Source of the DNA: Microbacterium sp. Au-Mic1
GTDB lineage: Bacteria; Actinomycetota; Actinomycetes; Actinomycetales; Microbacteriaceae
Reading direction: 5' to 3'
Length of the DNA: 64,000 bases
Assembly: GCF_021341785.1 (NCBI RefSeq)
Contig: NZ_JAJTTF010000002.1
Span: forward strand, 310,001-374,000
A program made the translations under genes and the position numbers. The notes below the pieces were generated by a model. It made no database searches, was not told the DNA's origin, and was given only the letters and a program-made list of their open reading frames with translations. Positions 35,161-44,468 of this stretch are shown here, piece by piece (the first letter of the stretch is position 1; the number at the start of each line of letters is the position of its first letter).

Positions 35161-35636
35161 TGTCCGCGCTCGCACCGGGCGTGTCGCTGCGCCCCGCGAA
35201 TCCCGGCGACATCGACGCGATCGCGGCGCTCAAGGAGCGGGTGCTGCGTCAGGATCTCGAACCGCTGGTCGGCTGGGACCCGGAACGCTCCCGCGACCGC
35301 GTCGTAGAGCACTTCTCTCCGGCGCACACCTGGACGATCGCCGTCGACGGCGAGGACGCGGGCACGATCACACTGCGCCCCGATCAGGAGGCGCTGTGGC
35401 TGGAGATGTTCTATCTCGACGCGCGGCACCAGGGTCGCGGCATCGGATCCTCGGTCCTCCGCTCCGTGCTGACGGACGCCCCCGCCGACCGGCCGCTGCG
35501 GCTTCAGGTGCTGGTCGGATCCGCCGCGCTGCGTCTGTACGAGCGGCACGGCTTCGTCGTCGAGCAGAACGACGGCATCGACATCTGGATGCGCCGCGAT
35601 CCGCGCGCGGCTGCCGAGACCGCGGCGGCTCCTTGA
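35160..35636 (+). CDS. GNAT-family N-acetyltransferase
   Basis: A 158-residue acetyltransferase. Motif A reads YLDARHQGRGIGSSVLRSVL and is preceded by the strand LWLEMF; motif B is SAALRLYERHGFVVEQND. The start overlaps the parE stop by one base (TGATG), so translation is coupled. The acceptor is unknown. The ureohydrolase follows 12 nt later, which suggests a shared transcript. Confidence 0.9.
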   Translation: MSALAPGVSLRPANPGDIDAIAALKERVLRQDLEPLVGWDPERSRDRVVEHFSPAHTWTIAVDGEDAGTITLRPDQEALWLEMFYLDARHQGRGIGSSVLRSVLTDAPADRPLRLQVLVGSAALRLYERHGFVVEQNDGIDIWMRRDPRAAAETAAAP

Positions 35637-35648
35637 CAGACTGAGACG

Positions 35649-36560
35649 ATGGTCGCCGTCGTCTCCGCCCCCACGAACCTCGGACTGCGTCCGCCCGTAC
35701 GCGGCGGCGTGCCCGGCACCGCGAAGGCCCCGGACGCCCTGCGAGAGGCCGGTCTGCACCGGCGGCTGCACGCCGCCGGAGCGGTCGATGCCGGTGTCGT
35801 GCTGCCCGGACGCTATGTGGACGATGACGGACGGCGCCCGGCGGGCACGGTGCGCAACCAGGCGGCGATCATCGATCACGCCCGGAGGCTCGCCCATCGG
35901 CTGTTCGAGATCCGGGAAGCGGGCCAGACACCACTCGTGCTCGGCGGCGACTGCAGCCTCGCGATCGCCGCCGGTCTGGCGTCGCGGGTGACCGGCGGCG
36001 GGGGCCTGGTCCACATCGACGGCCACACCGACTTCCGGCATCCGGGCAACAGCACGGGCGTGGGCAGCGTCGCGGGGGAGGACCTGGCGATCGCGATCGG
36101 CCGTCATTCGCCGGAGCTCGCCGAGATCGACGGACTCGGACCGTACTACGACGCCGATCGCGTCGCGCACATCGGGCACCGCTATGAGGACGCGTTCGTC
36201 GAGGAGGTGCGCGAGGCGATCGCCCTCGTCATCCCCGCCGATGAGGTGATCCTGCACGGTGCGGCGCGGGCGGCGTCCCGCGTGCGGGCGGTCGAGGGGC
36301 TCGAGCGCCGGTACTGGATCCAGGTCGACGTCGACGTGCTGGACCCCGTGCACATGCCCGCCGTGGACAGCCCCGACCCCGGCGGCCTCGCCCCGGATGA
36401 GCTGATCGGCCTGCTGCGTGCCCTCGCGCCGCACGCCTGGGGCGCTTCCGTGACGGTGTTCGATCCGGATCTGGACCCGGACGGCGTCCACGCGGCGACG
36501 CTCGCGGACGTGATCGCCGAGGGCTTCGCCGAACTCGGGACGGCGCCCGGCGAGGAGTGA
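35649..36560 (+). CDS. arginase/agmatinase-family ureohydrolase
   Basis: A 303-residue metallohydrolase of the ureohydrolase superfamily. Metal motifs are GGDCSLAIA, HIDGHTDF and VDVDVLDPVHMPAVDSPDPGG. In the first motif the usual metal-ligand His of GGDHS is Cys, a change also seen in a subset of arginase-family proteins; the other aspartates and the His are kept. True arginase activity is therefore uncertain, and formimidoglutamase- or guanidine-type substrates are possible. Its stop lies 3 nt from the stop of the convergent glycosyltransferase. Confidence 0.85.
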   Translation: MVAVVSAPTNLGLRPPVRGGVPGTAKAPDALREAGLHRRLHAAGAVDAGVVLPGRYVDDDGRRPAGTVRNQAAIIDHARRLAHRLFEIREAGQTPLVLGGDCSLAIAAGLASRVTGGGGLVHIDGHTDFRHPGNSTGVGSVAGEDLAIAIGRHSPELAEIDGLGPYYDADRVAHIGHRYEDAFVEEVREAIALVIPADEVILHGAARAASRVRAVEGLERRYWIQVDVDVLDPVHMPAVDSPDPGGLAPDELIGLLRALAPHAWGASVTVFDPDLDPDGVHAATLADVIAEGFAELGTAPGEE

Positions 36561-36563
36561 CGG

Positions 36564-37793
36564 TCAGCGCGAAGCCCGGGCGGTCACCGCGGCGCGATAG
36601 GCGCGGAGCAGTCCCTCGCGGTGGGCGCTCTGGGCCACGCGCGGGCGGTGGGCGATCGCGGCCGCGCTCATGTCCGCGACCTGGGCGGGGTCGTCCCGCA
36701 ACGCGGCGAGCGCCTCGGCGAGCCCCGCGGCATCGGGCCGGGGCGCGACGAGATGACCGTCTCGCGGCAGGGCCTCGGACAGATCCGGATCCGCCACGAT
36801 CACCGGCAGACCGGCGGCCACGGCCTCGAGCAGCACCATCGGCTGGTTGTCGAAGTCGAAGGAGCTGGACACGAGCACATGCGCCGTGCGCATCGCGGCG
36901 AGCACCTCGGTCTGCGGCACGGATCCGCGCACGTCCACCCGCCCGGATCCGATCCGGGACGCGGCGCGCGCGACCGCCCGGCGTGAGATGCCGTCACCCA
37001 GCATCACGGCCTCGATCCCCGGCGTGCGGGACACGGCGTCGAGGAACACCTGGGGACGCTTCTCCGGTGACAGCCGTCCGCACCACAGCACCCGCAGGTC
37101 CTCGCCCGGTTCCGGCCGCCGTTCGGCGGGCGTCCCGATCGTGTCGAGCACGGTCGCCTCGAGCCCGTTCGAGAGCACGTCCAGCGGCGTCTGCACGCCC
37201 TGCCTCACGAGCTTGGCGGCGAAGTGCGCGGAGGGAACGATCACACGATCGGCGCGCTGAGCCTGGCTCACCATGAGCCGCCACATGCGCCGAGCCGTGC
37301 GGGTGCGGGCGTAGGGAGCGCTCGCGTCGAGGTCGAGCGGTCGCGTCCCGGGCGCCGGGCCGAGGCCGCGGCGATGCAGACCGGCGAGCAGCGCTGTCGT
37401 GATCCCCGGCAGCGGGAGCACCGATCGCGTGTACACGTCGATGCGCCCGTGCATGGTCTGGACGAGCGGGATGCGAAGCGACCCAGCGGCGCGGTACGCG
37501 GCGAGAGCGGCGAACATCTCGGTGTGCACGTGCACGACGTCGAAGCCGGAGAGGTCGTGTTCGAGCTGGGCGGTCGCATCGCGCAGGGGCCAGGTGAACG
37601 GGTAGCCATCGGGGGCGAAGCCGCGCGCCGTCGGCAGCCGCACGACGCCTGGGCCGGGGGAGGGCTCCGCGAGCGGGGCGAACACGACGACATCGTGTCC
37701 CGCGCCCAGGAGCTCCTCGCGATGGGCCTTGATCGCGGTCTGCACGCCGCCGAGCGTCGGCAGGTAATAGTCCGTGACCATCGCGATGCGCAC
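36564..37793 (-). CDS. GT4-family glycosyltransferase
   Basis: A 409-residue GT-B retaining glycosyltransferase. The N-terminal domain starts RIAMVTDYYLPTLGGVQTAI and includes VVHVHTEMFAALAAY. The C-terminal domain shows VLWCGRLSPEKRPQVF, a VMLGDG turn, and the donor-binding block DNQPMVLLEAVAAGLPVIV. It resembles mannosyl- or glucosyltransferases of lipoglycan synthesis (PimB/MgtA type), but donor and acceptor cannot be assigned. Start is GTG 37793 with a -10 box 6 nt upstream. It diverges from the four-gene operon at 37878. Confidence 0.9.
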   Translation of the reverse strand: MRIAMVTDYYLPTLGGVQTAIKAHREELLGAGHDVVVFAPLAEPSPGPGVVRLPTARGFAPDGYPFTWPLRDATAQLEHDLSGFDVVHVHTEMFAALAAYRAAGSLRIPLVQTMHGRIDVYTRSVLPLPGITTALLAGLHRRGLGPAPGTRPLDLDASAPYARTRTARRMWRLMVSQAQRADRVIVPSAHFAAKLVRQGVQTPLDVLSNGLEATVLDTIGTPAERRPEPGEDLRVLWCGRLSPEKRPQVFLDAVSRTPGIEAVMLGDGISRRAVARAASRIGSGRVDVRGSVPQTEVLAAMRTAHVLVSSSFDFDNQPMVLLEAVAAGLPVIVADPDLSEALPRDGHLVAPRPDAAGLAEALAALRDDPAQVADMSAAAIAHRPRVAQSAHREGLLRAYRAAVTARASR

Positions 37794-37799
37794 CGTCTC

Positions 37800-37805
37800 A
37801 CTCTA
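37800..37805 (-). promoter_or_regulatory. -10 box for leaderless glycosyltransferase
   Basis: Minus-strand TAGAGT, 6 nt before the GTG at 37793. Confidence 0.45.
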
Positions 37806-37865
37806 GGGCGGACCCGGAGCCGCATCGCATGCGCGGACCTCCCCGTCGGCGCCGCCGTCGTGCCA

Positions 37866-37871
37866 TAGCAT
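37866..37871 (+). promoter_or_regulatory. -10 box for the four-gene KAS III operon
   Basis: TAGCAT, 6 nt before the ATG at 37878. It is back to back with the glycosyltransferase promoter. Confidence 0.5.
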
Positions 37872-37877
37872 CGGGGC

Positions 37878-38885
37878 ATGTCAGCGTCCGCCCGACCCGT
37901 CCTCGTCACCGGCGCCGGCGGGTTCCTCGGCGGATACGTCGTGCGCGAGCTCAGGGCGCACCACATCCCGGTCCTGGCCTCGGGGCGCAATGCGGATGCG
38001 CTCGCTCGGGTGGCGGCGCCGGAGGAGACCCTGGTCTCGTCCCTGGCAGAGCTCCCGGATGCGGCGAGCGAGGTCGACGCGGTCGTGCACTGCGCCGCGC
38101 TGTCGTCACCCTGGGGGCGCCCGCGAGACTTCATCACCGCCAACGTCGAGGGGACGGCGGCGGCCCTGAGGTTCGCCGAGAAAAGCGGGGCACGCCGGTT
38201 CGTCTTCGTGTCGTCGCCGAGCGTCTACGCCGCCGCGCGCGACCGGATCGGCATCCGCGAGGAGGAGGTCGACCCCGGCAACCGCCTGAACGACTACATC
38301 CGCTCGAAGCTCGCCGCTGAGGCGCTGCTGCGCGAGGCCCAGCGGACGGGCCGGATCCGGGAACTCGTGATCCTGCGTCCGCGCGGGTTGATCGGCGCCG
38401 GGGATCCGAGTCTCGTGCCGCGGCTGCTCGCCGTGCACCGTCGCATCGGTGTGCCGCTCTTCGACGACGGGCGCAACCTCGTCGATGTGACGGCCGTGGA
38501 GAACGTGGCGAGCGCGCTCCGGCTCGCGCTGAGCGAAGGCGATCCGGCCGGAGGCGTCTACAACATCAGCAACGGCGAGCCGCGGCCGTTCCGTGAGCTG
38601 CTGGAGGGGCTGCTGTACCGGCTCGGTGAGACCGCCCGGTTCCGTCGGCTCTCCCGCCGCGGCGCCTGGACGCTCGCGGCAGCTCTCGAGGGGATCTGTC
38701 GTGTGCTGCCCGCCCGCCCCGAGCCTCCACTGACCCGCTACACGCTGTCGACCATCGCGTACGCGCAGACCCTCGATATCTCCCGGGCTCGCGCGGAGCT
38801 CGGCTATGCGCCGGAGGTGTCGCTCGACGATGCGCTCGACCGCGCCGTGGCCGACCTGCTCGCGCGGACGGACACGGTCGCATGA
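37878..38885 (+). CDS. NAD(P)-dependent epimerase/dehydratase-type reductase
   Basis: A 335-residue extended short-chain dehydrogenase. The Rossmann motif is VLVTGAGGFLGGYVV, followed by VHCAALSSPWG, the serine strand FVFVSSPSVYA and the catalytic YIRSK. The overall pattern is close to the 3-beta-HSD/OleD-like group, which reduces beta-keto intermediates, rather than to sugar epimerases. It is the first gene of a tight operon (ATGA overlap with the next) that contains an adenylating enzyme and a KAS III, so a beta-keto acyl product is the likely substrate. That is inference. Confidence 0.85.
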   Translation: MSASARPVLVTGAGGFLGGYVVRELRAHHIPVLASGRNADALARVAAPEETLVSSLAELPDAASEVDAVVHCAALSSPWGRPRDFITANVEGTAAALRFAEKSGARRFVFVSSPSVYAAARDRIGIREEEVDPGNRLNDYIRSKLAAEALLREAQRTGRIRELVILRPRGLIGAGDPSLVPRLLAVHRRIGVPLFDDGRNLVDVTAVENVASALRLALSEGDPAGGVYNISNGEPRPFRELLEGLLYRLGETARFRRLSRRGAWTLAAALEGICRVLPARPEPPLTRYTLSTIAYAQTLDISRARAELGYAPEVSLDDALDRAVADLLARTDTVA

Positions 38886-39682
38886 CGCACCGACTGCGAC
38901 ACTACGTCTGCGGGAGTACCGTGCACGACATCGGCATCCTGTTCCGCGACGCCGGACGCGACGTGCGAAGCTTCCCGTCCGGCGCGTTCCTGTACGAGCC
39001 CGGGGACGGGCGTCGGATACTCGTCGACACGGGCTACGCCCCGCAGCCGTGGCACACGGGCTGGCGCGGCGCCGTGTACCGCCGCGTCCTGCCCCCGACG
39101 ATGACTGCCCAGGATGACATCGCGCAACAGCTCGCGGATGACGGCGTCGCTCCGGAGAGCGTCACACACGTCGTGCTCACCCACCTCCACCCGGACCACA
39201 TCGGCGGGGTCGTGCGGTTCCCCTCGGCGCGCATCGTGACCACCGCCGGACAGCTCGAGACGCTGCGGCGGGCGCGGCTGCGGGACGCGATCCTTCCCGG
39301 CCTGCTGCCGGCCTGGTTCCCCGGTCCGGATCCGCTCGTCCTCGACCGGAGCGACTTCGTTTCGACGGAGGTAGCGGGCGTGCCATTGGACGTCGCGGAT
39401 CCGTTCCCCGGTGCGGGGCTGAGGCTCGTGGACCTGCCCGGGCATGCGCAGGGGCATCTCGGCGTGCTGGTCGACGATCGGGTGCTGCTCGCCGGAGACG
39501 CCGCGTGGGGTTCGGATCTGCTCGCAGAGGAGCCGCGCATGCGCGCGGTGCCGCGTGCGCTGCAGCACGACGGCGACGCCTATCGGGACACGGCACGCCG
39601 GCTGGTCGCGCTCTCTCGCGCCGGCATCAGGGTGGTCTGCAGCCACGATCCGGTCGGCGACCGAGAGCTGCTCCCGCGATGA
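38882..39682 (+). CDS. metallo-beta-lactamase-fold hydrolase
   Basis: A 266-residue metallohydrolase. The metal motif HxHxDH appears as LTHLHPDHIGG, with further ligands in LPGHAQGHLG, LLAGDAAWG and VVCSHDP, so the two-metal site looks complete. It resembles the quorum-quenching lactonase/glyoxalase branch more than antibiotic beta-lactamases and has no signal peptide. It is coupled by ATGA on both sides to the reductase and the adenylating enzyme. In this operon it may open a lactone or hydrolyse a thioester. Confidence 0.9.
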   Translation: MTHRLRHYVCGSTVHDIGILFRDAGRDVRSFPSGAFLYEPGDGRRILVDTGYAPQPWHTGWRGAVYRRVLPPTMTAQDDIAQQLADDGVAPESVTHVVLTHLHPDHIGGVVRFPSARIVTTAGQLETLRRARLRDAILPGLLPAWFPGPDPLVLDRSDFVSTEVAGVPLDVADPFPGAGLRLVDLPGHAQGHLGVLVDDRVLLAGDAAWGSDLLAEEPRMRAVPRALQHDGDAYRDTARRLVALSRAGIRVVCSHDPVGDRELLPR

Positions 39683-41001
39683 GCCGGTTGCGGATCCTCG
39701 CCGAGTTCGCCGCCACGCGCTGGTTGCGACCGCTGCGCACGCGCGCCTCGGTCGAGCGCCGGCAGCGTCGCCTGCTGCGGCGTCATCTGCGGTTCCTCCG
39801 CCGCCGCTCCGCATACTTCGGTCCACTCCTCGCGGGTGGCTCCGCTGGTTTTCCGGAGCTGCCGCTGATGGACAAGAGCATCATGATGGATCGCTTCGAC
39901 GAGCTGAACACGGTCGGCGTCCATCGTGAGGAGGCGATGCGGATCGCCCTGGCGAGCGAGCGCTCCCGCGACTTCGCCGCTGATGTCCAGGGCTGCTCGG
40001 TCGGGCTGTCCAGCGGAACGAGTGGACACCGCGGGCTATTCCTCGTGAGCCGCGCGGAGCGGGAGGCCTGGGCGGGGACGATGCTCGCGCGCACGCTGCC
40101 GCGCGGGCGCATCCTCGGACATCGCATCGCACTGTTCCTGCGGGCCGACAACACGCTGTACGAGGCGGTCGGATCCCGTGCCGTCTCGTTCTCCTACTTC
40201 GACGTGTTCGCAGAGATGGGGGAGAACCTCGAGCGTCTCGGCCGTTACGCGCCCACGATCCTGGTCGCGCCTCCGTCGGTGCTGCTGGCGATCGCCCGGG
40301 CGGCCGAGAGCGGCGCGATCGCCGTGCGCCCGGAGAAGGTCTACGCGGTCGCCGAGGTGCTCGAGATCGCCGATGAGCGCAGGATCGCGGTCGGTCTCGG
40401 ACAGAAGCGGATCCACCAGCTCTACCAGTGCACGGAGGGCTTCCTCGCACACACCTGCGAAGAAGGCGTGCTGCATCTCAACGAGGACGGCGTGCTCATC
40501 GAGCGGGAACAGCTGGGCGACGGCCGGTTCGCGCCCATCGTGACGGACCTGCGCCGCCGGGCGCAGCCCATCGTGCGCTACCGCCTCGGCGACGTGCTCC
40601 GGGAGCGCGACGCGCCCTGCCCGTGCGGGAGCGCCCTGACTGCGCTGGCCCGGATCGAGGGCCGCGAGGGCGACACCCTGCGGCTGCCAGGTCGGGACGG
40701 GGGCGTCGTCGAGGTGTTCGCCGATCTGGTGTCGCGTGCCCTGGTGTACGCGGACGGCGTGGCGGAGTACCGCATCGTGCAGACCGGCCGTCGAGTGCTC
40801 GAGGTCGGCATCGAGGTTGCGGCGGACACACCGCTCGCGCTCGTGCGGGCGAACGTCGCGGCTGAGCTGGGATCATTGGCGGACCGTCTCGGTGCGGAGC
40901 GCGCCGAACTGCGTTTCGTGTCGTACGCGCCGGAGCCGGGACGGAAGCTGCGCCGCGTCGAGCGGCGCTGGAGGGGGGATCTGAACGATGCGGAGCTGTG
41001 A
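39679..41001 (+). CDS. PaaK/F390-synthetase-like adenylate-forming enzyme
   Basis: A 440-residue protein of the probable adenylate-forming family related to phenylacetate-CoA ligase and coenzyme F390 synthetase. The nucleotide loop is GLSSGTSGHRGLFLVS, with YQCTEGFLAHTCEEG and QPIVRYRLGDVL as later core motifs, and a CPCGSALT pair of cysteines near the hinge. A basic N-terminus (RTRASVERRQRRLLRRHLRF) precedes the core. It is expected to activate a carboxylic acid as acyl-AMP, with or without transfer to CoA or a carrier. The stop lies inside the next gene (14-nt overlap). Confidence 0.82.
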   Translation: MSRLRILAEFAATRWLRPLRTRASVERRQRRLLRRHLRFLRRRSAYFGPLLAGGSAGFPELPLMDKSIMMDRFDELNTVGVHREEAMRIALASERSRDFAADVQGCSVGLSSGTSGHRGLFLVSRAEREAWAGTMLARTLPRGRILGHRIALFLRADNTLYEAVGSRAVSFSYFDVFAEMGENLERLGRYAPTILVAPPSVLLAIARAAESGAIAVRPEKVYAVAEVLEIADERRIAVGLGQKRIHQLYQCTEGFLAHTCEEGVLHLNEDGVLIEREQLGDGRFAPIVTDLRRRAQPIVRYRLGDVLRERDAPCPCGSALTALARIEGREGDTLRLPGRDGGVVEVFADLVSRALVYADGVAEYRIVQTGRRVLEVGIEVAADTPLALVRANVAAELGSLADRLGAERAELRFVSYAPEPGRKLRRVERRWRGDLNDAEL

Positions 41002-41920
41002 GATCGCGGGGTGGGGCAGCGTGCTGCCGAGCCGGACGGTGCGGTTCGGCGAGAGCGTGCGCTACCGGATCGAAGACGACGTGTCGCACCTCGACATGCT
41101 CGCGAGCGCGGCGTTGCGCGCCGTCGACCACGCCGGTCTGACGACCGATGACATCGACCTCGTGCTCGGAGCGTCGGCCGCCGGTGTGCAGCCGATCCCG
41201 TGCACGGCGGCGCTCGTGTGGGAGCGCCTCACCTCGGCTGGTCATGCGGCCGCCTTCGACGTGAACTCGACGTGCACGAGTTTCGTCACCGCCCTGGACA
41301 TCGCGTCCCGCTATCTGGAGGGCGGCGACCACCAGACCGTGCTCGTCGTAGCAGGCGACGTCGCCTCGCGGTTCCTCAACCCGCGCCAGCAGGAGAGCTT
41401 CGAGCTGTTCAGCGATGCCGCGGTGGCCGTCGTGCTGCGTCGCGCCACCGTGCCGGACCGAGGCGTGGTCGCCAGCCAGCAGCAGACCTGGCCCGCGCAC
41501 GCACACGACACCGAGCTGCGCGGCGGGCTGTCGCATTCTCCTGCACAGCAGTACGCGGGGGCGGATCCGGCCGACTACCTGTTCGACATGGACGGCCGGC
41601 GGGCGCTGCTCGGCATGATGCGCGTTCTGCCCGACTTCTTCGAGCGGTTCCTGCGCAGGGCGGGTCTCGACCACGGCGACATCGCCCTGTGGATCCCGCA
41701 TCAGGCCTCGGCGGCGCTCGGTCCGATGCTCGACCGGATCGGCGTACCCGAGGACCGTCGCGTCGACGAGGTCGAGGCGTTCGGCAACATGGTCTCCGCG
41801 TCGGTGCCGTTCATGCTGACCCGGGCGCTGGAATCCGGTCGCGTGGGTGCCGGTGACACCGTCGTGCTGTGCGGCACGGCCGCCGGCCTCACGGCCAACG
41901 CGCTCGCGCTGCGGCTCTAG
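40988..41920 (+). CDS. 3-oxoacyl-ACP synthase III-like condensing enzyme
   Basis: A 310-residue thiolase-fold condensing enzyme. The triad is intact: Cys96 in DVNSTCTSFVTAL, His238 in WIPHQAS, Asn267 in AFGNMVSASVP. It lacks FabH neighbours, and the partner genes suggest a dedicated pathway rather than fatty acid initiation. It is the last gene of the operon, overlapping the adenylating enzyme by 14 nt, and converges on parC 20 nt away. Claisen condensation of an activated acyl unit is expected. Chain length and partner are unknown. Confidence 0.88.
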   Translation: MRSCEIAGWGSVLPSRTVRFGESVRYRIEDDVSHLDMLASAALRAVDHAGLTTDDIDLVLGASAAGVQPIPCTAALVWERLTSAGHAAAFDVNSTCTSFVTALDIASRYLEGGDHQTVLVVAGDVASRFLNPRQQESFELFSDAAVAVVLRRATVPDRGVVASQQQTWPAHAHDTELRGGLSHSPAQQYAGADPADYLFDMDGRRALLGMMRVLPDFFERFLRRAGLDHGDIALWIPHQASAALGPMLDRIGVPEDRRVDEVEAFGNMVSASVPFMLTRALESGRVGAGDTVVLCGTAAGLTANALALRL

Positions 41921-41939
41921 ACGACGCTGGGCCCGGCGC

Positions 41940-44387
41940 TCATGCGCCGAGCATGCCGCCGATCGACCCGATCACGCCATCGATGCTCTGTCCCGAACCG
42001 TCGCGCTTGGCACCGGCCTCGGGCAGAGCACGCGCCGATCCGTCCGGTCCGACCGCGAGCGCGGGCTCGGCGCCCACCCAGGCGAGGGTCAGTCGGTCCT
42101 CGCCCTTCAGGAACGCGTGCGCGCGCACGCCGCCGGTGGCGCGTCCCTTGCCAGGGAACTCGGCGAACCGGGACGACTTCGCGCGGCCCGCATCGGTGCC
42201 CGCGATCATGCCGGTCGCGCCGGACACGGTCACGACGATGGCCTCCGCTTCGGAGGCCAGCACGGAGAAGGCGATCACCTCGGCCTTGGCGCCGAGCTTG
42301 ATCCCGGCCATGCCGCCTGCGGGTGCGCCCTGGGGGCGCACGCCCGCCGCGGCGAAGTGCAGCAGCTGGGCATCGCTGGTGACGAACACGAGCTCGGCGT
42401 CGTCGGGGGCCGGGCCCGCACCCACGACCGCGTCGCCGGGCTTCAAACCGATGATCTCCAGTTCGGGTTTCACCGCGAGCGACGACGGCACGACTCGCTT
42501 CACGACTCCCGTGCGCGTACCGAGCGCGATCGGTGTGTCGTCGTCGAAGCGCACGAGCGAGAGGATCCGCTCGCTCTTGTCGAGCAGCCCGATGTAGTCG
42601 CGCAGCGGCACGCCCGCTGCCAGATGCACCGAGGCGGACGGCATGGAGGGCAGATCCATCGCGGTGAAGCGCAGCACGCGTCCCGCCGTGGTGACCGCGC
42701 CGATCTCGGTGCGGGTCGTCGTGCTCAGCGTCGCGAGGATCGCGTCGTGCTTGCTGCGGCGGGAGGCGGGGGAGAGCTCCTGACCGGGCTCGAGATCCAC
42801 CCGCACGGCTCGGCCGGTGGTCGACAGCACCACCATGGTCGGCGCATCGGCGATCTGCGTGTCCACCGGACCCTTGGCCGCACGGGCTTTGGGCGGTGCG
42901 GCGTTCAGCAGCATGGTGCGCCGCGGGGTGCCGTACGCCTCGGCCGCCGCATCGAGCTCGGTCGAGACCTGGGCGCGCAGCAGAGCCTCGCTGCCGAGCA
43001 GTTCCTGCAGCGCCGCGATCTCGGCGAGGAGGGCGTCGCGCTCGGTCTCCAGCTCCAGGCGGGAGAACTTGGTGAGGCGCCGCAGCCGCAGTTCGAGGAT
43101 GTACTCGGCCTGTCGCTCGCTGAGGTCGAACACGCTCTGAAGGCGGGTGCGAGCCTGCTCCGAGTCGTCGGAGGAGCGGATGACCTGGATGACCTCGTCG
43201 ATGTCGAGGATCGCGATGAGGAGACCCTCGACCAGGTGCAGGCGCTCTTCCCGGCGGGCCAGACGGTACCGGCTGCGTCGCGTGACGACCTCGAGGCGGT
43301 GCCGCACGTAGACGCTGAGGAGCTCCTTGAGCCCGAGTGTGCGCGGCTGCCCGTCGACGAGGGCGACGTTGTTGATGCTGAACGAATCCTCGATCGGCGT
43401 CAGGCGGTACAGCTGCTCGAGCACGGCGTTCGGGTCGAATCCCGTCTTGATGCCGATCTGGATCCGCATGCCGTGATTGCGGTCCGTCAGATCGTTGACG
43501 TCGCTGATGCCCTGGAGCTTCTTCGCCTGCACCGCGTCGCGGATCTTCTCGATCACGCGTTCGGGGCCGACCATGTAGGGCAGCTCCGTGACGACGATGC
43601 CGGTGCGGCGCGGCCCGAGAGGTTCGATGGAGACCTTGCCTCGGACCTTGAACGCACCGCGGCCGTTCGCATAGGCGTCGCGGACGCCGTCGAGGCCCAT
43701 CACGATGCCACCCGAGGGGAAATCGGGCCCCGGGACGAACTCCATGAGCTCCTCGGTCGTGGCGTCCGGGTGCTCGAGCAGATGGATGGCCGCAGCCACG
43801 ACCTCGATGAGGTTGTGCGGCGCCATGTTGGTGGCCATGCCGACCGCGATGCCGCTCGCACCGTTGACGAGCAGGTTCGGGAACGCGGCAGGCAGCACGG
43901 AGGGCTGCTGGAACTGGCCGTCGTAGTTCGGGACGAAGTCGACGACGTCCTCGTCCAGGCTCTCGGTGAGGGCGAGGGAGGAAGGCGCGAGGCGAGCCTC
44001 GGTGTAACGGGAGGCGGCGGGGCCGTCGTCCAGGGAGCCGAAGTTGCCGTGACCGTCCACGAGAGGCAGGCGCAGCGCGAAGGGCTGGGCGAGACGGACC
44101 AGCGCGTCGTAGATCGCCGAGTCGCCGTGCGGGTGCAGCTTGCCCATGACGTCGCCGACGACGCGGGCGCTCTTGACGTGTCCGCGCTCGGGCCGCAGAC
44201 CCATCTCGGCCATCTGGAACAGGATCCGGCGCTGCACCGGCTTCAGCCCGTCGCGGGCGTCCGGCAGGGCGCGGGAGTAGATGACCGAATAGGCGTACTC
44301 CAGGAAGGATCCCTGCATCTCGCTCGAGAGATCGATGTCCTGGATGCGCTCTTCGATCGGCTCGGGCGGCGTGGTCGTGCGGGGCAT
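41940..44387 (-). CDS. parC: DNA topoisomerase IV subunit A (type IIA, cleavage subunit)
   Basis: DNA-cleaving subunit, 815 residues, partner of the B subunit at 33025. The cleavage domain shows [15 protein letters not shown], the quinolone-determining [14 protein letters not shown] with the usual Ser, and the catalytic Tyr in [17 protein letters not shown]. The coiled-coil tower and a C-terminal beta-propeller follow, with [12 protein letters not shown] and [11 protein letters not shown] blades. No GyrA box with its full QRRGG(K/R)G consensus is evident, which fits ParC. The 5' end faces the phosphodiesterase gene at 44469. Confidence 0.9.
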   Translation of the reverse strand: MPRTTTPPEPIEERIQDIDLSSEMQGSFLEYAYSVIYSRALPDARDGLKPVQRRILFQMAEMGLRPERGHVKSARVVGDVMGKLHPHGDSAIYDALVRLAQPFALRLPLVDGHGNFGSLDDGPAASRYTEARLAPSSLALTESLDEDVVDFVPNYDGQFQQPSVLPAAFPNLLVNGASGIAVGMATNMAPHNLIEVVAAAIHLLEHPDATTEELMEFVPGPDFPSGGIVMGLDGVRDAYANGRGAFKVRGKVSIEPLGPRRTGIVVTELPYMVGPERVIEKIRDAVQAKKLQGISDVNDLTDRNHGMRIQIGIKTGFDPNAVLEQLYRLTPIEDSFSINNVALVDGQPRTLGLKELLSVYVRHRLEVVTRRSRYRLARREERLHLVEGLLIAILDIDEVIQVIRSSDDSEQARTRLQSVFDLSERQAEYILELRLRRLTKFSRLELETERDALLAEIAALQELLGSEALLRAQVSTELDAAAEAYGTPRRTMLLNAAPPKARAAKGPVDTQIADAPTMVVLSTTGRAVRVDLEPGQELSPASRRSKHDAILATLSTTTRTEIGAVTTAGRVLRFTAMDLPSMPSASVHLAAGVPLRDYIGLLDKSERILSLVRFDDDTPIALGTRTGVVKRVVPSSLAVKPELEIIGLKPGDAVVGAGPAPDDAELVFVTSDAQLLHFAAAGVRPQGAPAGGMAGIKLGAKAEVIAFSVLASEAEAIVVTVSGATGMIAGTDAGRAKSSRFAEFPGKGRATGGVRAHAFLKGEDRLTLAWVGAEPALAVGPDGSARALPEAGAKRDGSGQSIDGVIGSIGGMLGA

Positions 44388-44468
44388 GGGCTTCCTGCGG
44401 GTGTCGGGCGGCGGCGGAGCGGTTCTCGACGCCGGGGCCGTGCCGGGCTCTGTGCGAGACTGACACGG

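Noticed and set aside
41917..44466. Second long minus-strand frame over parC in another phase
   Set aside because: Low-complexity Arg/Ala-rich product. The parC frame holds the catalytic tyrosine and all family motifs.
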